Below, one piece after another: positions 1 through 9,095 of a DNA stretch of 64,000 nt. Source of the DNA: CAVSIS01 sp963814875 (GTDB lineage Bacteria; Acidobacteriota; Thermoanaerobaculia; Thermoanaerobaculales; Sulfomarinibacteraceae); the NCBI GenBank assembly GCA_963814875.1, contig CAWFFJ010000017.1, positions 181,840-245,839 of the forward strand, given 5' to 3'. Below the pieces are notes generated by a model. The model had not been told where the DNA came from. It was given only the letters and a program-made list of their open reading frames with translations, and ran no database searches. The stretch's first letter is position 1, and each line of letters starts with the position of its first letter. Made by a program: the position numbers and the translations under genes.

Positions 1-1764
1 GTCGAGCGAGGACGAGGTGAAGGTCTCCGACGCCGCGAGGCGGTCGCTGGCGGGCGTCGTGTCGCCGAGGTCGTTCCGGATCTGGGAGGCGGCCTCGGCC
101 ACCGCGGACAGGACCGAGTCTCGTGTCTTGGCGACCGCGCGGGCCGAGGCCAGCGGCTTCCCCTGCCCCGGATCGAGCCCGGGGTCGAGCGCCGAGACGT
201 CGAGGACGTAGCTGCCGTCCTCGGAGGTGAGCCGACTGGTGATGATGGCGCTGACGCCTTCTCTGCGCGACACCAGCCGGGCCGTCGTCTCGTCCAGACG
301 GCGGCTGCCGGCGTCGATCCGCTTGGCGACCTTGAGCGCGGACGGCCGCGGGTAGGCGCTGATGAACGGCGCGCCCTCGAGGGCGATTGTGAGGCCCTGC
401 TCGACCGCGCCCTCGAAGGACGCGTCGCCGGTTTCGTTGCCGAGGTCGGCGATCAGCACCGACATCGGCGCGTGTTTCGCCGGAGGCACGCGGTGGCTGG
501 CGACCCACCACGTGCCGATAAGGGCCGCGGCGACAACAGTGGCGGCAGCGACGACGACGCGGCGGGTGATCCGCCGCTCGACCGGGAGCGGCTGGCCCTC
601 GTCGTCGAGCCCGGCGAGCTCGGCCGCCAGCTCGACGCTGGTGGAATAGCGATCGTCGGGGTTGGGCTGCACGCAGCGCGTGATGATCCGTTCGACCGAC
701 TCCGGGATCGACGAGTCCACCGAGCGCACGTTTGCAGGCGGAGCGTCGAGCCGGTGGCGTAGCTCGGCGAACGCGCTCTCTACGTGTTGGCCGCGATGGT
801 GGCGGCCGACAAGCATGTCGTAGAGCATCAGCCCGAGGGCATAGATGTCGGTGCGCTGATCGACCTTGCGGCCGTAGAACTGCTCGGGCGGCATGTACTG
901 CAGGGTGCCCACAACATCGCCGGCCCGGGTCGCTCCGTGATGGGGGGAGGGGTCGCCGTGGGAGCTCACTCGACCGACCTCACGCGCCATCTCCTCCCCG
1001 TCCGGCGCGTGGGCCGATCGCGCGATTCCGAAGTCCATGATCAGCGGAGTGTTGGTCCCGGCCTCCAACATGATGTTGGCCGGCTTGAGATCGCGGTGCA
1101 CGACACCGGCTTGGTGGGCTTCGACGAGCCCGGAGAGCACGCCGCGGATGATCGGCAGCGCCTCGTTGACGGGCAGTCGGCCGCGGCGGTCCAGGACCTG
1201 GTCGAGGCTGTTGCCTTCGATGTAGGACATCGTGATGTACTTGATGCCGTCGATCTCGCCGAGGTCGTGGATCCGGACGACGTTCTTGTGCGTGACCTGG
1301 CGCGCGAGTAGGAGCTCGCGCTTGAAGCGACGGTCGAGTTGGAGGGTGAGCTCGTGGCTCTCCGGTCCTTGCAGTCGGACTACCTTGAGCGCGACCCGGG
1401 TGCCGACCGTCTCATCGTATGCCTCGTATACCGCACCCATGCCGCCGACGCCGAGCAGCCGCGTGATCCTGTAACGGTCTCCGAACATCTGGCCGATCTC
1501 GAGCGGACCCGCCGAACCCGGAAGCGCCCCGGTCCCGGGGGCTGCGGAGACCTCGCCGGCGACGATCGTGTGGTCGTGGTCGGTGTTCGGAGGCGACGAA
1601 GGGGGCACCGAGCCGGAGGCGACGGCGGTGCCGTCACTGAGTGGGGCGCTGCCCGTGGCCAGCGTCCGATCGAGCGCGACGGACGGGGACAGTGGCTCAC
1701 CGCACCGGGGACACAGATGGGTGTCCTCGCCGGTCTGCTGCCCGCATGACGAGCACGTGATCAT
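1..1764 (-). CDS. Membrane Ser/Thr protein kinase with zinc-ribbon N-terminus (C-terminus beyond window)
   Basis: The minus strand reads open from an ATG at 1764 to the window edge. The protein starts with a zinc-ribbon-like CxxC...CxxC (MITCSSCGQQ, then LCPRCG), then a low-complexity linker. A complete Hanks-type kinase domain follows at about residues 93-360: glycine loop LLGVGGMGAVYEAYD, VALKVV lysine, HRDLKPANIM catalytic loop, MDFGIA and MPPEQFYG. One transmembrane helix (VVVAAATVVAAALIGTWWV) precedes an outer domain (VLIADLGNETGDASFEGAV) resembling the TolB/FlgO-like region common in such kinases. It should phosphorylate Ser/Thr on target proteins; no substrate can be inferred. The start is the first Met before the zinc-ribbon. 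The C-terminus is missing only because the window ends. Confidence 0.9.
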   Translation of the reverse strand, partial: MITCSSCGQQTGEDTHLCPRCGEPLSPSVALDRTLATGSAPLSDGTAVASGSVPPSSPPNTDHDHTIVAGEVSAAPGTGALPGSAGPLEIGQMFGDRYRITRLLGVGGMGAVYEAYDETVGTRVALKVVRLQGPESHELTLQLDRRFKRELLLARQVTHKNVVRIHDLGEIDGIKYITMSYIEGNSLDQVLDRRGRLPVNEALPIIRGVLSGLVEAHQAGVVHRDLKPANIMLEAGTNTPLIMDFGIARSAHAPDGEEMAREVGRVSSHGDPSPHHGATRAGDVVGTLQYMPPEQFYGRKVDQRTDIYALGLMLYDMLVGRHHRGQHVESAFAELRHRLDAPPANVRSVDSSIPESVERIITRCVQPNPDDRYSTSVELAAELAGLDDEGQPLPVERRITRRVVVAAATVVAAALIGTWWVASHRVPPAKHAPMSVLIADLGNETGDASFEGAVEQGLTIALEGAPFISAYPRPSALKVAKRIDAGSRRLDETTARLVSRREGVSAIITSRLTSEDGSYVLDVSALDPGLDPGQGKPLASARAVAKTRDSVLSAVAEAASQIRNDLGDTTPASDRLAASETFTSSSLD

Positions 1765-2217
1765 GGCGACGTCGGCCGCGGGCAATCGGTGCCCGAGCGC
1801 CGCCGGATTGAAAAACCCTGCGGCGAGGCCATGGATCGCCGGTCCCGGCGTGCGCGACGGTCTGACGTACCTGATGTGCTGGATCGAAGCGCTGGCGGCG
1901 GCCGCCTCACGCGGGAGATTTCGGCGTCGTACATGTGCAAGAGGTCCCCGCAGAACCCATTGTAGCGGACGGTCGGGGGGCCTCCTCGTGGGCTCGCGGC
2001 CGGCAACAGAAGTCCGCAACGGCGCGCGGGTCCGACCCCGATCAAGTGCGGTGACGGGCGGTGTCTCTCGCCGGGACCACCCGCGGACACCGCTCCTTCA
2101 GGAGGCTCAGGGGTTCTCGGCGAGGAGGGCCCGGCACGAAGAGGACGCGGCCGCGGTCGAGGCCCAATTTCGGGAGCCAGACCGCGGCCGCAGGAGAACA
2201 CGCGTGAAAGGTCCGAC
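1765..2217. other. Intergenic region with a GC-rich hairpin
   Basis: No convincing gene is seen here. An 11-bp perfect inverted repeat (2147-2157 and 2181-2191, core GCGGCCGCGGT) lies about 27 bases past the stop of the minus-strand GWxTD gene. It could terminate that transcript, although no clear T-run follows. The rest should contain the promoter of the kinase gene, which I cannot place. Confidence 0.5.
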
Positions 2218-3663
2218 CTACGGTGCGGTGTTCGCAATCGTGATCGGCACCGACGTCGTGCGGCTCGTCCCCGAGGTCGGCTCCCGCATCGTGATCTCGA
2301 GGCGGAAGTCGCCGGGTCCGGGCAGCACCTTGAGCGGCAGCCGGCTGCCGAACATCCACAGATCCTGGCCGACCCGGGAGGTCGGCAGCGTCTCAACCGG
2401 GGACTCGGACAGCTTCTGGTCACCGTGGTACAGCGCCATCGAGACCTCGACCTTGGGCTGGCCCTGCTCGTCGAGCTGAGGACGGGACAGGTAGGCGAAG
2501 AACGACATCGTCTCGTCCCGCGTGTAGCGATCGTCAGGGCGGGGCGCCACCTGCCAGCCGCCTACTGTGAACGGCTCGGCCGGGCCAGCACCGGGCCGCT
2601 GGAAGACCGTCGCGGAAGCATAGCCGGGCGAGATCCATGTGCCCGCGGACGGGATCTCCTCGACCTCACCCGTGATGCGGGACACCGCGAGCGGCCGGCT
2701 GCCGTCGAGGAGCGCCAGCTCCACTCGCCATCTGCCGGGCTCAAGCTGGAGCGTGAGCGGGTAGCCGCGCGCCCCGGCGACGTCGACCCGGGTCGGCTGG
2801 AGGGTCAGCGTTCCGGCGGCCTCGCCGCTCTCGGCCCCGGTGACGCGGCCGATGAGAGTCGTCGCCGCCGGGGTTGTGTTTGGGAGTTCGACCCAGACCC
2901 AGAGCGCCGGCTCACCCGTGCTCTGGACACCGGTCACCGCGATGGTCGGGGCGCTCTCGGCGGACTGACCGAGCGCGGCGTCGAGGCTCTCGAGCTCGGC
3001 CTCGCTCGCCGTCCGGGCGCCGTCCGCGAGGCCGGGCCGCGGCGGCTCGGTGAGGTCGGGGTGAAGGACGAGATGTCCTGGGGCACCCTGGAGGAGTCGC
3101 AGCGGGGGTGCATTGCGCACGTCCCCCGGCGGCAGCGAAAAGTCGCCTCGGCCGTGCCGGCTCTCCACGAAGACGAAGGTAACGTCCTCGTTCGGCGCCC
3201 AGCTTGGCACGTGGGCCTTGCTGTAGAGCCAGAGCTCGCGCGCGCCCTTGTCGATCGCGCTGCGACCCGACACGGTGCCGGCTCCGATGTCGGTCAGCAT
3301 CTCCTGGATGGCGTCCGGCTGTCCGAGCAGGATCAAGGTCTTGCCGCGGTCTGTGAGGCTGCCCGGCGTGTCGCGGAAGCTGTACTTTTCGTTGGCTACG
3401 CGAACCCGATGTTCGAACTCGAGCTTGAACTCGTTGACCGTGGTCCCGAGGTCGGGATCGCGTTTGGCCCAGAAGAGCTCGATGAAGCGGCGCGCCTCGT
3501 CATCGGTGGTCAGCTTCTTGAACGCTTTGCGTTCCGACCTGGTGAGCAGGAACTTGACCGGTCCGTCGGCCCAGTCACGGTAGGTCTCGCCCAGTGCGGC
3601 ACTCGCAACGCTGGCCGCCAGCAAACACACCCCAATCGCCGCATACAGACCCCGTCGCTTCAT
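2218..3663 (-). CDS. GWxTD domain-containing exported protein
   Basis: This 481-residue protein has an N-terminal signal peptide (MKRRGLYAAIGVCLLAASVASA). It is followed at about residues 30-160 by the GWxTD-type domain: YRDWADGPVKFLLTRSE, then RRFIELFWAKRDPD and LLGQPDAI. The rest is predicted beta-rich with no motif I recognise. GWxTD proteins are common in Acidobacteriota and related phyla; their function is unknown and they are thought to be periplasmic or outer-membrane associated. The ATG at 3663 is preceded by a strong GGAGGAG ribosome site. The gene is monocistronic between the kinase and the divergent adhE. Confidence 0.85.
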   Translation of the reverse strand: MKRRGLYAAIGVCLLAASVASAALGETYRDWADGPVKFLLTRSERKAFKKLTTDDEARRFIELFWAKRDPDLGTTVNEFKLEFEHRVRVANEKYSFRDTPGSLTDRGKTLILLGQPDAIQEMLTDIGAGTVSGRSAIDKGARELWLYSKAHVPSWAPNEDVTFVFVESRHGRGDFSLPPGDVRNAPPLRLLQGAPGHLVLHPDLTEPPRPGLADGARTASEAELESLDAALGQSAESAPTIAVTGVQSTGEPALWVWVELPNTTPAATTLIGRVTGAESGEAAGTLTLQPTRVDVAGARGYPLTLQLEPGRWRVELALLDGSRPLAVSRITGEVEEIPSAGTWISPGYASATVFQRPGAGPAEPFTVGGWQVAPRPDDRYTRDETMSFFAYLSRPQLDEQGQPKVEVSMALYHGDQKLSESPVETLPTSRVGQDLWMFGSRLPLKVLPGPGDFRLEITMREPTSGTSRTTSVPITIANTAP

Positions 3664-4122
3664 GTACTCCTCCGCTACCGTTCGTGTGAGGGCAGTTGAC
3701 TGTTGTGCACCCGAGCCCGGACTCTGCCTCTCAGAGCAAATTGAGATCTCGGATCAACATGACTCTGCGCACCTTCATGACACGAAGGTAGCGCACCCGA
3801 GAGTGCCTGCACAAGTCAATTCGGAGCAGGGAGCTCACCGTGCAACGTGATTGGGGCCATCGTGGCGGCGAGTTCCGCGAGCCGGTGCGGGCCTACCTTC
3901 ACATCCAGCTTCTACGACGCGTGGTGGTGAAGCGTCGGTCGCGTCCGCAAGAAACCCCCGTCAGCTCCCGCGGTACGGATCGCCGAGCCTGGACGAAAGG
4001 GTGTGGACCGACCGGGGACGGCAATGACGCGATGCGGCGTGATTGTAGCCGCAGTGAACCGTGAAGAAAGAACATCTCTGCGCTAAGTTCTTTCTCAAGT
4101 CGAACTGAAGAAGAGGTGGGCC
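3664..4122. other. Divergent intergenic region before adhE
   Basis: I see no gene. The region must carry the promoters of the minus-strand GWxTD gene and of plus-strand adhE. A 9-bp perfect inverted repeat occurs close to adhE and is listed separately. Confidence 0.5.
4065..4095 (+). promoter_or_regulatory. Inverted repeat in the adhE leader
   Basis: AGAAAGAAC (4065-4073) and GTTCTTTCT (4087-4095) form perfect 9-bp arms around a 13-base spacer, ending 27 bases before the adhE start. It could be an operator or an mRNA hairpin. It does not match the Rex consensus I know. Confidence 0.4.
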
Positions 4123-6759
4123 ATGTGTGCGGACCGGGCGGAACTCTCGGAGGAGCGGACGAGTCACCTCGACTCCCTGGTGCAGCGGGCGCGGGTCGCG
4201 GCCGCGGTCTTCACCCAGTACACCCAGGAGGACGTCGACCGCATCGTCAAGCCGATGGTGATCGCCGGGCTCGAAAACGCCCAGCGTTTGGCGCGCCTGG
4301 CGGTGGAGGAGACCGGGCTCGGTCTGCTCGAGGACAAGGCGATCAAGAACATGGTCGCGACCGAGTTCGTCTACAACTACGTCAAGGACAAGCGCACGGT
4401 CGGCGTGATCCGGGAGTTTCCCGAGAAGAACCTCGCCGAGATCGCCGAGCCGATCGGCGTGATTCTGTCGCTGCTGCCGATCACCAACCCCACCTCGACC
4501 GCGTTGTTCAAGTGCATCATGGCGGTGAAGACGCGCAACTGCATGATCTTCTCGGCCCACCCTCGGGCGGCCGGGTGCTCCTACGAGGCAGCGCGGGTGA
4601 TGGCCGAGACCGCGGTCCGCCACGGCGCCCCCGAGGGATTCATCACCTGGATCGAAAACCCGACGCTGGCCGACACCCACTACCTCATGAGGCACCCTGC
4701 AGTCCGCATGATCGACGCCACCGGCGGCCCGGCGATGGTGAAGGCGGCCTACAGCTCGGGCAAGCCCGCCCTCGGCGTCGGGGCCGGCAACACCCCGGTC
4801 TACATCGAGAGCAGCGCGGACGTCGAGATGGCGGTGGTCGACATCATCACCTCGAAGACCTTCGACAACGGCACCATTTGCGCCTCTGAGCAGACCGTCG
4901 TGATCGACCACGAGATCTACGATGTCGTGCTCGAGCGCTTCCGCGCCCTGGGCTGCCACATCTGCAGCGAGGGTGAGGTCGAGCTGCTCTCGCGAACAGT
5001 GATCGATCCGGCGACCGGAATGATGCACCCGCGGGCGGTCGGCCAGCGCGCCACCGACATCGCACGCGTGGTGGGGATGCCCGTGGAGTCGGGCACCAAG
5101 CTGCTCATTGCTCCCATACGGGGCGTCGGCCGCGACTACCCCCTGTCGGCCGAAAAGCTCTTCCCAGTGCTGTCGGTGATCCCTGCGCGATCCACCCAGG
5201 CCGCGCTCAAGCTCTGCATCGACGTGATCGAGAACGGGGGCACCGGGCACACGGCCGTGGTCTTCTCCGACGACGACGACGTCATCCGGACCTTCGGCGA
5301 AACGATCAACGCCGGCCGCATCATCGTCAACTCGCCGGGCTCGGTGGGGGCGCTGGGTGGGGTCTACAACGACATGGTGCCGACCTTCTCGTTCGGCTGC
5401 GGCACCGGCGGCGGCAACTCAACGATCGACAACGTCAACGTGTACCACTACCTGAACATCAAGCGAATGGCGAGAAGGACGCAGGCCCACATGTGGTTCA
5501 GGGTTCCGAATCAGATCTATTTCAACAAGAACGCGGTCGAGAACCTGCGTGAGTTCCCGTCGAACGCGACGGTGATCGTGTCGAACCCCTCGCTCGAGAA
5601 GCTCGGCATGGTCGACACGGTGCGGCGACACTTGCCGATGGGCACGCATGTCCACGTGCTCACGATTCCCGACCGCGAGCCCGACCGCGCCACCGTCGTG
5701 CACGGCGTCCAGACGCTCAACGCCTTCAAGGCGGATCAGATCGTCGCCCTCGGCGGCGGCTCGGTCATCGACGCCGCCAAGATCATGAAGCTGCTCTACG
5801 AGTCGCCTGAGGCGGATCTTGACGAGCTCTCGGCACCCTTCCTCGACCTCCGCAAGCGGGTGGTCGAGTACCCGTCGGCCGAGCAGCGCGCCAACCGGGC
5901 CCGCCTGATCGCGGTCTCGACCACCAGCGGCACGGGTACCGAGGTGACGCCGTTCGCGGTCATGCTCGACGACGCCGGCAGCCGCAAGATCACGCTTGCG
6001 GACTACTCGCTCGCGCCCGACGTCGCCATCGTCGACCCGCAGTTCGTCATCGGCCTTCCGCCGGCGATCACCGCCGACACCGGAATCGACTGCCTGACTC
6101 ATGCTCTCGAGGCCGGGGTCTCGATCTTCGCCTCGCCCTACACCGACTCGCTCGCCCTGCAGGCCGTGCGGTTGGTCTTCCGGTACCTCCCGGTGGCGTT
6201 CGAGCACGGAGACAACGAGGAGGCGCGCTCCCAGATGCACAACGCTGCGTGCATCGCCGGGATCGCCTTCTCGAACGCGTCCGTGGGTGTCAATCACGCG
6301 CTCGCGCACGCGATCGGAGCGAGGTTCGGGGTTGCGCACGGCCGCGCCAACGCGATCATGCTGCCGCACACGATCGCCTACAACGCCTCGGTGCCGGCCA
6401 AGTTCATGCCTTCACCCAACTCCCGCGCCTACGTCGCGCACAAGAAGTACGCTCTCACCGCCGACCTGCTCGGGCTCGGCGGCGACACCGTGGAGGGTAA
6501 GGTCGCAGCGCTCATCGCCGCGGTCGAGTCGCTGCTCGACCTGCTCAAGATCCCGCGCTCGATCGCCGACCTCGGGATCCCGGAGGAGAGCTTCCGGGCG
6601 GCGATGCCGGACCTCGTCAAGGCGGCCTTTGACGACCCGTCGTGGCGCTCGAACCCGCGCATGCCGCTGCTCGCAGAGCTCGAGGAGCTGTTCCGGCGCG
6701 CGTGGCGGGGTCGCGGTCAGCAGCAGGCGGCGGTGAGGGCCGAGGAGCGTTCCGAGTGA
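4123..6759 (+). CDS. adhE: Bifunctional acetaldehyde-CoA / alcohol dehydrogenase
   Basis: The 878-residue protein matches AdhE in length (E. coli about 891) and architecture. The N-terminal CoA-acylating aldehyde dehydrogenase (about 1-440) carries the catalytic cysteine C253 in DNGTICASEQ and the GVGAGNTPVY loop. The C-terminal iron-dependent alcohol dehydrogenase (about 450-860) has the GGGSVIDAAK nucleotide site, TTSGTGTEVTPFA, and metal-ligand histidines in DCLTHALE and VNHALAHAIGARFGVAHG. It reduces acetyl-CoA to ethanol with NADH, or runs in reverse, in the cytoplasm, where AdhE usually forms spirosomes. An AAGAGGTG ribosome site precedes the ATG. Presence of adhE indicates fermentative or at least oxygen-limited growth. 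The STAS gene follows 17 bases downstream. Confidence 0.97.
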   Translation: MCADRAELSEERTSHLDSLVQRARVAAAVFTQYTQEDVDRIVKPMVIAGLENAQRLARLAVEETGLGLLEDKAIKNMVATEFVYNYVKDKRTVGVIREFPEKNLAEIAEPIGVILSLLPITNPTSTALFKCIMAVKTRNCMIFSAHPRAAGCSYEAARVMAETAVRHGAPEGFITWIENPTLADTHYLMRHPAVRMIDATGGPAMVKAAYSSGKPALGVGAGNTPVYIESSADVEMAVVDIITSKTFDNGTICASEQTVVIDHEIYDVVLERFRALGCHICSEGEVELLSRTVIDPATGMMHPRAVGQRATDIARVVGMPVESGTKLLIAPIRGVGRDYPLSAEKLFPVLSVIPARSTQAALKLCIDVIENGGTGHTAVVFSDDDDVIRTFGETINAGRIIVNSPGSVGALGGVYNDMVPTFSFGCGTGGGNSTIDNVNVYHYLNIKRMARRTQAHMWFRVPNQIYFNKNAVENLREFPSNATVIVSNPSLEKLGMVDTVRRHLPMGTHVHVLTIPDREPDRATVVHGVQTLNAFKADQIVALGGGSVIDAAKIMKLLYESPEADLDELSAPFLDLRKRVVEYPSAEQRANRARLIAVSTTSGTGTEVTPFAVMLDDAGSRKITLADYSLAPDVAIVDPQFVIGLPPAITADTGIDCLTHALEAGVSIFASPYTDSLALQAVRLVFRYLPVAFEHGDNEEARSQMHNAACIAGIAFSNASVGVNHALAHAIGARFGVAHGRANAIMLPHTIAYNASVPAKFMPSPNSRAYVAHKKYALTADLLGLGGDTVEGKVAALIAAVESLLDLLKIPRSIADLGIPEESFRAAMPDLVKAAFDDPSWRSNPRMPLLAELEELFRRAWRGRGQQQAAVRAEERSE

Positions 6760-6776
6760 GCCGGGAGGACCACCCG

Positions 6777-7058
6777 ATGTCGACCAGTACCACCCTGTTT
6801 CGCATCGCGTCCGCCGACGTGGCAGGGTCGCTCGCCGAGGCTCGTGGGGTCGCCGCAGGCACCGAGCACAACGAGATGTTGCTCGACTTCGCCTCGGTCC
6901 GCCGGCTTGACGCGGCCGGGGTGACCGCATTGGCGGAGCTCTCTGCCGCCGCCTCCGAGCGCGGCCTCAAGCTCACCGCGCGCGCCGTCTCAGTGGGCGT
7001 GTACAAGGTCCTCAAGCTCGCGGGCCTGTCCGAGTCGATGTCGTTCATGAGTGACTGA
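6777..7058 (+). CDS. STAS-domain protein (anti-sigma-factor antagonist-like)
   Basis: This 93-residue protein is essentially one STAS domain: MLLDFASVRRLDAAGVTALAEL has the strand-loop-helix in which SpoIIAA-type proteins carry the phosphorylated Ser. Here the equivalent position is in RRLDAAG, with no obvious Ser or Thr, so phospho-switching may be absent. GGGAGG lies just before the ATG at 6777, a good ribosome site. The gene starts 17 bases after adhE on the same strand and may be cotranscribed. STAS proteins bind anti-sigma factors or act in larger signalling complexes; the partner is not visible here. Confidence 0.75.
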   Translation: MSTSTTLFRIASADVAGSLAEARGVAAGTEHNEMLLDFASVRRLDAAGVTALAELSAAASERGLKLTARAVSVGVYKVLKLAGLSESMSFMSD

Positions 7059-7134
7059 AGCCACGGGAGGTGGGCTGGGTACGAGTGGGGGACGCGTCCA
7101 ACTTCCGGCCCTGACGAGGCGGCTCGCCGCGTCG

Positions 7135-9063
7135 TCAGCGGCCGAGCAGACGCAGGATCCCGAGCGACATGGCATCGACGTAGGTAATCAGCAGTACACC
7201 GACGCCGAGGATGAGCAGGAAGGGCAGCACGGCGCGGTACAGCTTGGTGATCGGAGTCCCGAATCGGGATGCGGACAGGAACAGGTTGAGGCCGTCGACG
7301 TAGGTGATCAGCAGCACACCGACGCCGAGGATGAGCAGGAAGGGCAGCACCGCGCGGTACAGCTTGGTGATCGGCGTTCCGAATCGGGATGCGGACAGGA
7401 ACAGGTTGAGGCCCACCGGCGGGAACAGGAAGCCGAGCTCGAGGTTGGCGAGGAAGATCACCCCGAGGTGCACCGGGTCGACCCCGAACGCGACCCCGAG
7501 CGGGGCGACGAGCGGGGTCAGCACCACGATCGCGGAGTAGATTTCGAGCACCGAGCCGAGCACCAGCAGGATCACGTTGAGCACCAGCAGGAAGACCACC
7601 TGCGAGCTGACGTGCGCCTGGACGAAGGCGAGCAGCCGGCTCGGGATCTGGGCGTCCACCAGGTAGGAGGTCAGGCCCATTGCCGAGGCCAGCAGCATCA
7701 GCACCGCGCCGACCAGGGCGCCGCCCTTGAGCAGCACCGCCGGCAGCTCGCGTACCGGATGGATGTCCCGGGTGACGAAGCACTCGACGATCAGGGCGTA
7801 GGCCGCTGCCGCCGCCGACGCCTCCACCATCGACGCCAGACCGGTGGCGAACAGGCCGACGACCACCACCGGCACGAGCAGCTCCCACTTCGCCTCCCAT
7901 GTGGCGAGCGCGACCTCCTTGGGCGAGAACGGCACGGTTCTGCGTTGCTGGCGCCAGCCGATCAGGATGCCGTAACCCGCCGCGAGCGCCACCAGGAGCA
8001 GGCCGGGCAGCAGCCCGGCGAGGTACAGATTGTCGGCCGGCACATTGGCGACCACCGAGTACAGGATCACCGGCAGGCTGGGCGGGAACAGCAGCCCGAG
8101 GCTGCCGCCGGCGGTGACCAGGCCGAGCGAGAAGCGCTCGGAGTAGCCGTCCTCGCGCAGGATCGGGTAGACCAGACCGCCGAGCGCGATGATCGTGATC
8201 CCGGAGCCGCCGGTGAAGGTCGTGAACAGGGCGCAGACCCCGGCGACCAGCACCGCGATCCCACCCGGCATCCAGCCGAACAGAGCGCGGAAGAAGCGCA
8301 CCAGACGGTGGGCGGCCTGCGACTCGGCGAGGATGTAGCCGCACGCTGTCAGGAGAGGGATCGCGGGCAGGGTAGGGGAGGCGACGAGGCGGTAGATCTC
8401 GGCCGGCACCGCCGACACTGGCGTCCACTCGGCGAAGAACAGCAGCATGCCGACACCGGCCATCGCTGCGTAGACCGGGCTGCCGAGAATCGTCGCCACC
8501 AGCACCAGGCCGAGCAGGAGCCATAGCGCGGGTCCGGCGGGCGGTACCGGCAGCAGTCCGAGCCCAAACGCCGCGGCAACCGCGGCGACGGCGGCCGCGC
8601 GACCCGGCCAGCGCGGCGAAGCACGCCACGCGAGGCGCCCCGCCATCAGGACCAGGCACACCGGCATCACCAGCTCCGCCACCCACACCGGCAGCCCGAT
8701 CGAGAACCGCGCTCCCTGCTGCCGGTCGGCCATCACGACCTGGAACGCGCCCCAGGCGAGGACCGCGGTCACCGCTGCGGCAACCGACATCGCGAAGGTC
8801 TGCACCGCGCGCCGCGCCCGGCTGCCCTCGCGGAAGATCTGGGCGGTGGACAGGGTCAGGTGGGTGCCCTCGCGTACCGCGAGCAACCCGCCGAGGAAGG
8901 CGAGCCAGAGGGTGAGCTGCTGCAGGTAAGTCGCATTGCCGGGGATGTGGAAGCCGCCGAACGGGCGGCCGATCGCATCGACGAGCGGCAGCGAGATCGC
9001 GGCGAGGAAGGCCGCCACGATCAGCCAGCCCTCGAACCTCAGCGGCAGCTCGCGTACCTTCAC
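7135..9063 (-). CDS. TRAP transporter fused small and large permease (DctQM), copy 1
   Basis: The N-terminal about 160 residues form a DctQ-like four-helix unit (LIVAAFLAAISLPLVDAIG onward). The rest is a DctM-like permease with many hydrophobic helices (FTTFTGGSGITIIALGGLVY, LLFPPSLPVILYSVVA, LELGFLFPPVGLNLFL). The protein imports a solute, probably a carboxylate, by Na+ symport with the DctP receptor encoded upstream. The start is GTG at 9063; a stop in the same frame lies a short way upstream and overlaps dctP. Oddly, 40 residues near the C-terminus (GLNLFLSASRFG...ITYVD) are duplicated in tandem, so this copy has 642 residues and one extra predicted hairpin. Whether it remains functional is uncertain. 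Confidence 0.92.
   Translation of the reverse strand: MKVRELPLRFEGWLIVAAFLAAISLPLVDAIGRPFGGFHIPGNATYLQQLTLWLAFLGGLLAVREGTHLTLSTAQIFREGSRARRAVQTFAMSVAAAVTAVLAWGAFQVVMADRQQGARFSIGLPVWVAELVMPVCLVLMAGRLAWRASPRWPGRAAAVAAVAAAFGLGLLPVPPAGPALWLLLGLVLVATILGSPVYAAMAGVGMLLFFAEWTPVSAVPAEIYRLVASPTLPAIPLLTACGYILAESQAAHRLVRFFRALFGWMPGGIAVLVAGVCALFTTFTGGSGITIIALGGLVYPILREDGYSERFSLGLVTAGGSLGLLFPPSLPVILYSVVANVPADNLYLAGLLPGLLLVALAAGYGILIGWRQQRRTVPFSPKEVALATWEAKWELLVPVVVVGLFATGLASMVEASAAAAAYALIVECFVTRDIHPVRELPAVLLKGGALVGAVLMLLASAMGLTSYLVDAQIPSRLLAFVQAHVSSQVVFLLVLNVILLVLGSVLEIYSAIVVLTPLVAPLGVAFGVDPVHLGVIFLANLELGFLFPPVGLNLFLSASRFGTPITKLYRAVLPFLLILGVGVLLITYVDGLNLFLSASRFGTPITKLYRAVLPFLLILGVGVLLITYVDAMSLGILRLLGR
7174..7413. 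repeat. 120-bp tandem duplication inside dctQM copy 1
   Basis: Bases 7174-7293 are repeated at 7294-7413 with a few substitutions, in frame (40 codons). The second permease copy has this segment only once. It adds about one membrane hairpin to the C-terminus of DctM. Confidence 0.93.
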
Positions 9064-9095
9064 GGGGCCATTCTCACCGATGAACGGGTTTGCAG

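Noticed and set aside
1..1749. Plus-strand ORFs at the left edge (64-175 codons)
   Set aside because: All lie opposite the Ser/Thr kinase, whose minus-strand translation is continuous with full kinase motifs.
3961..5250. 429-codon minus-strand ORF
   Set aside because: It is antisense to adhE and has an Asp/Arg/His-rich composition without domains.
7051..8526. 491-codon plus-strand ORF rich in Gln, His, Asp and Glu
   Set aside because: It is antisense to dctQM; the same composition appears opposite copy 2 (10793-12241). It is a GC-skew shadow with no family motif.
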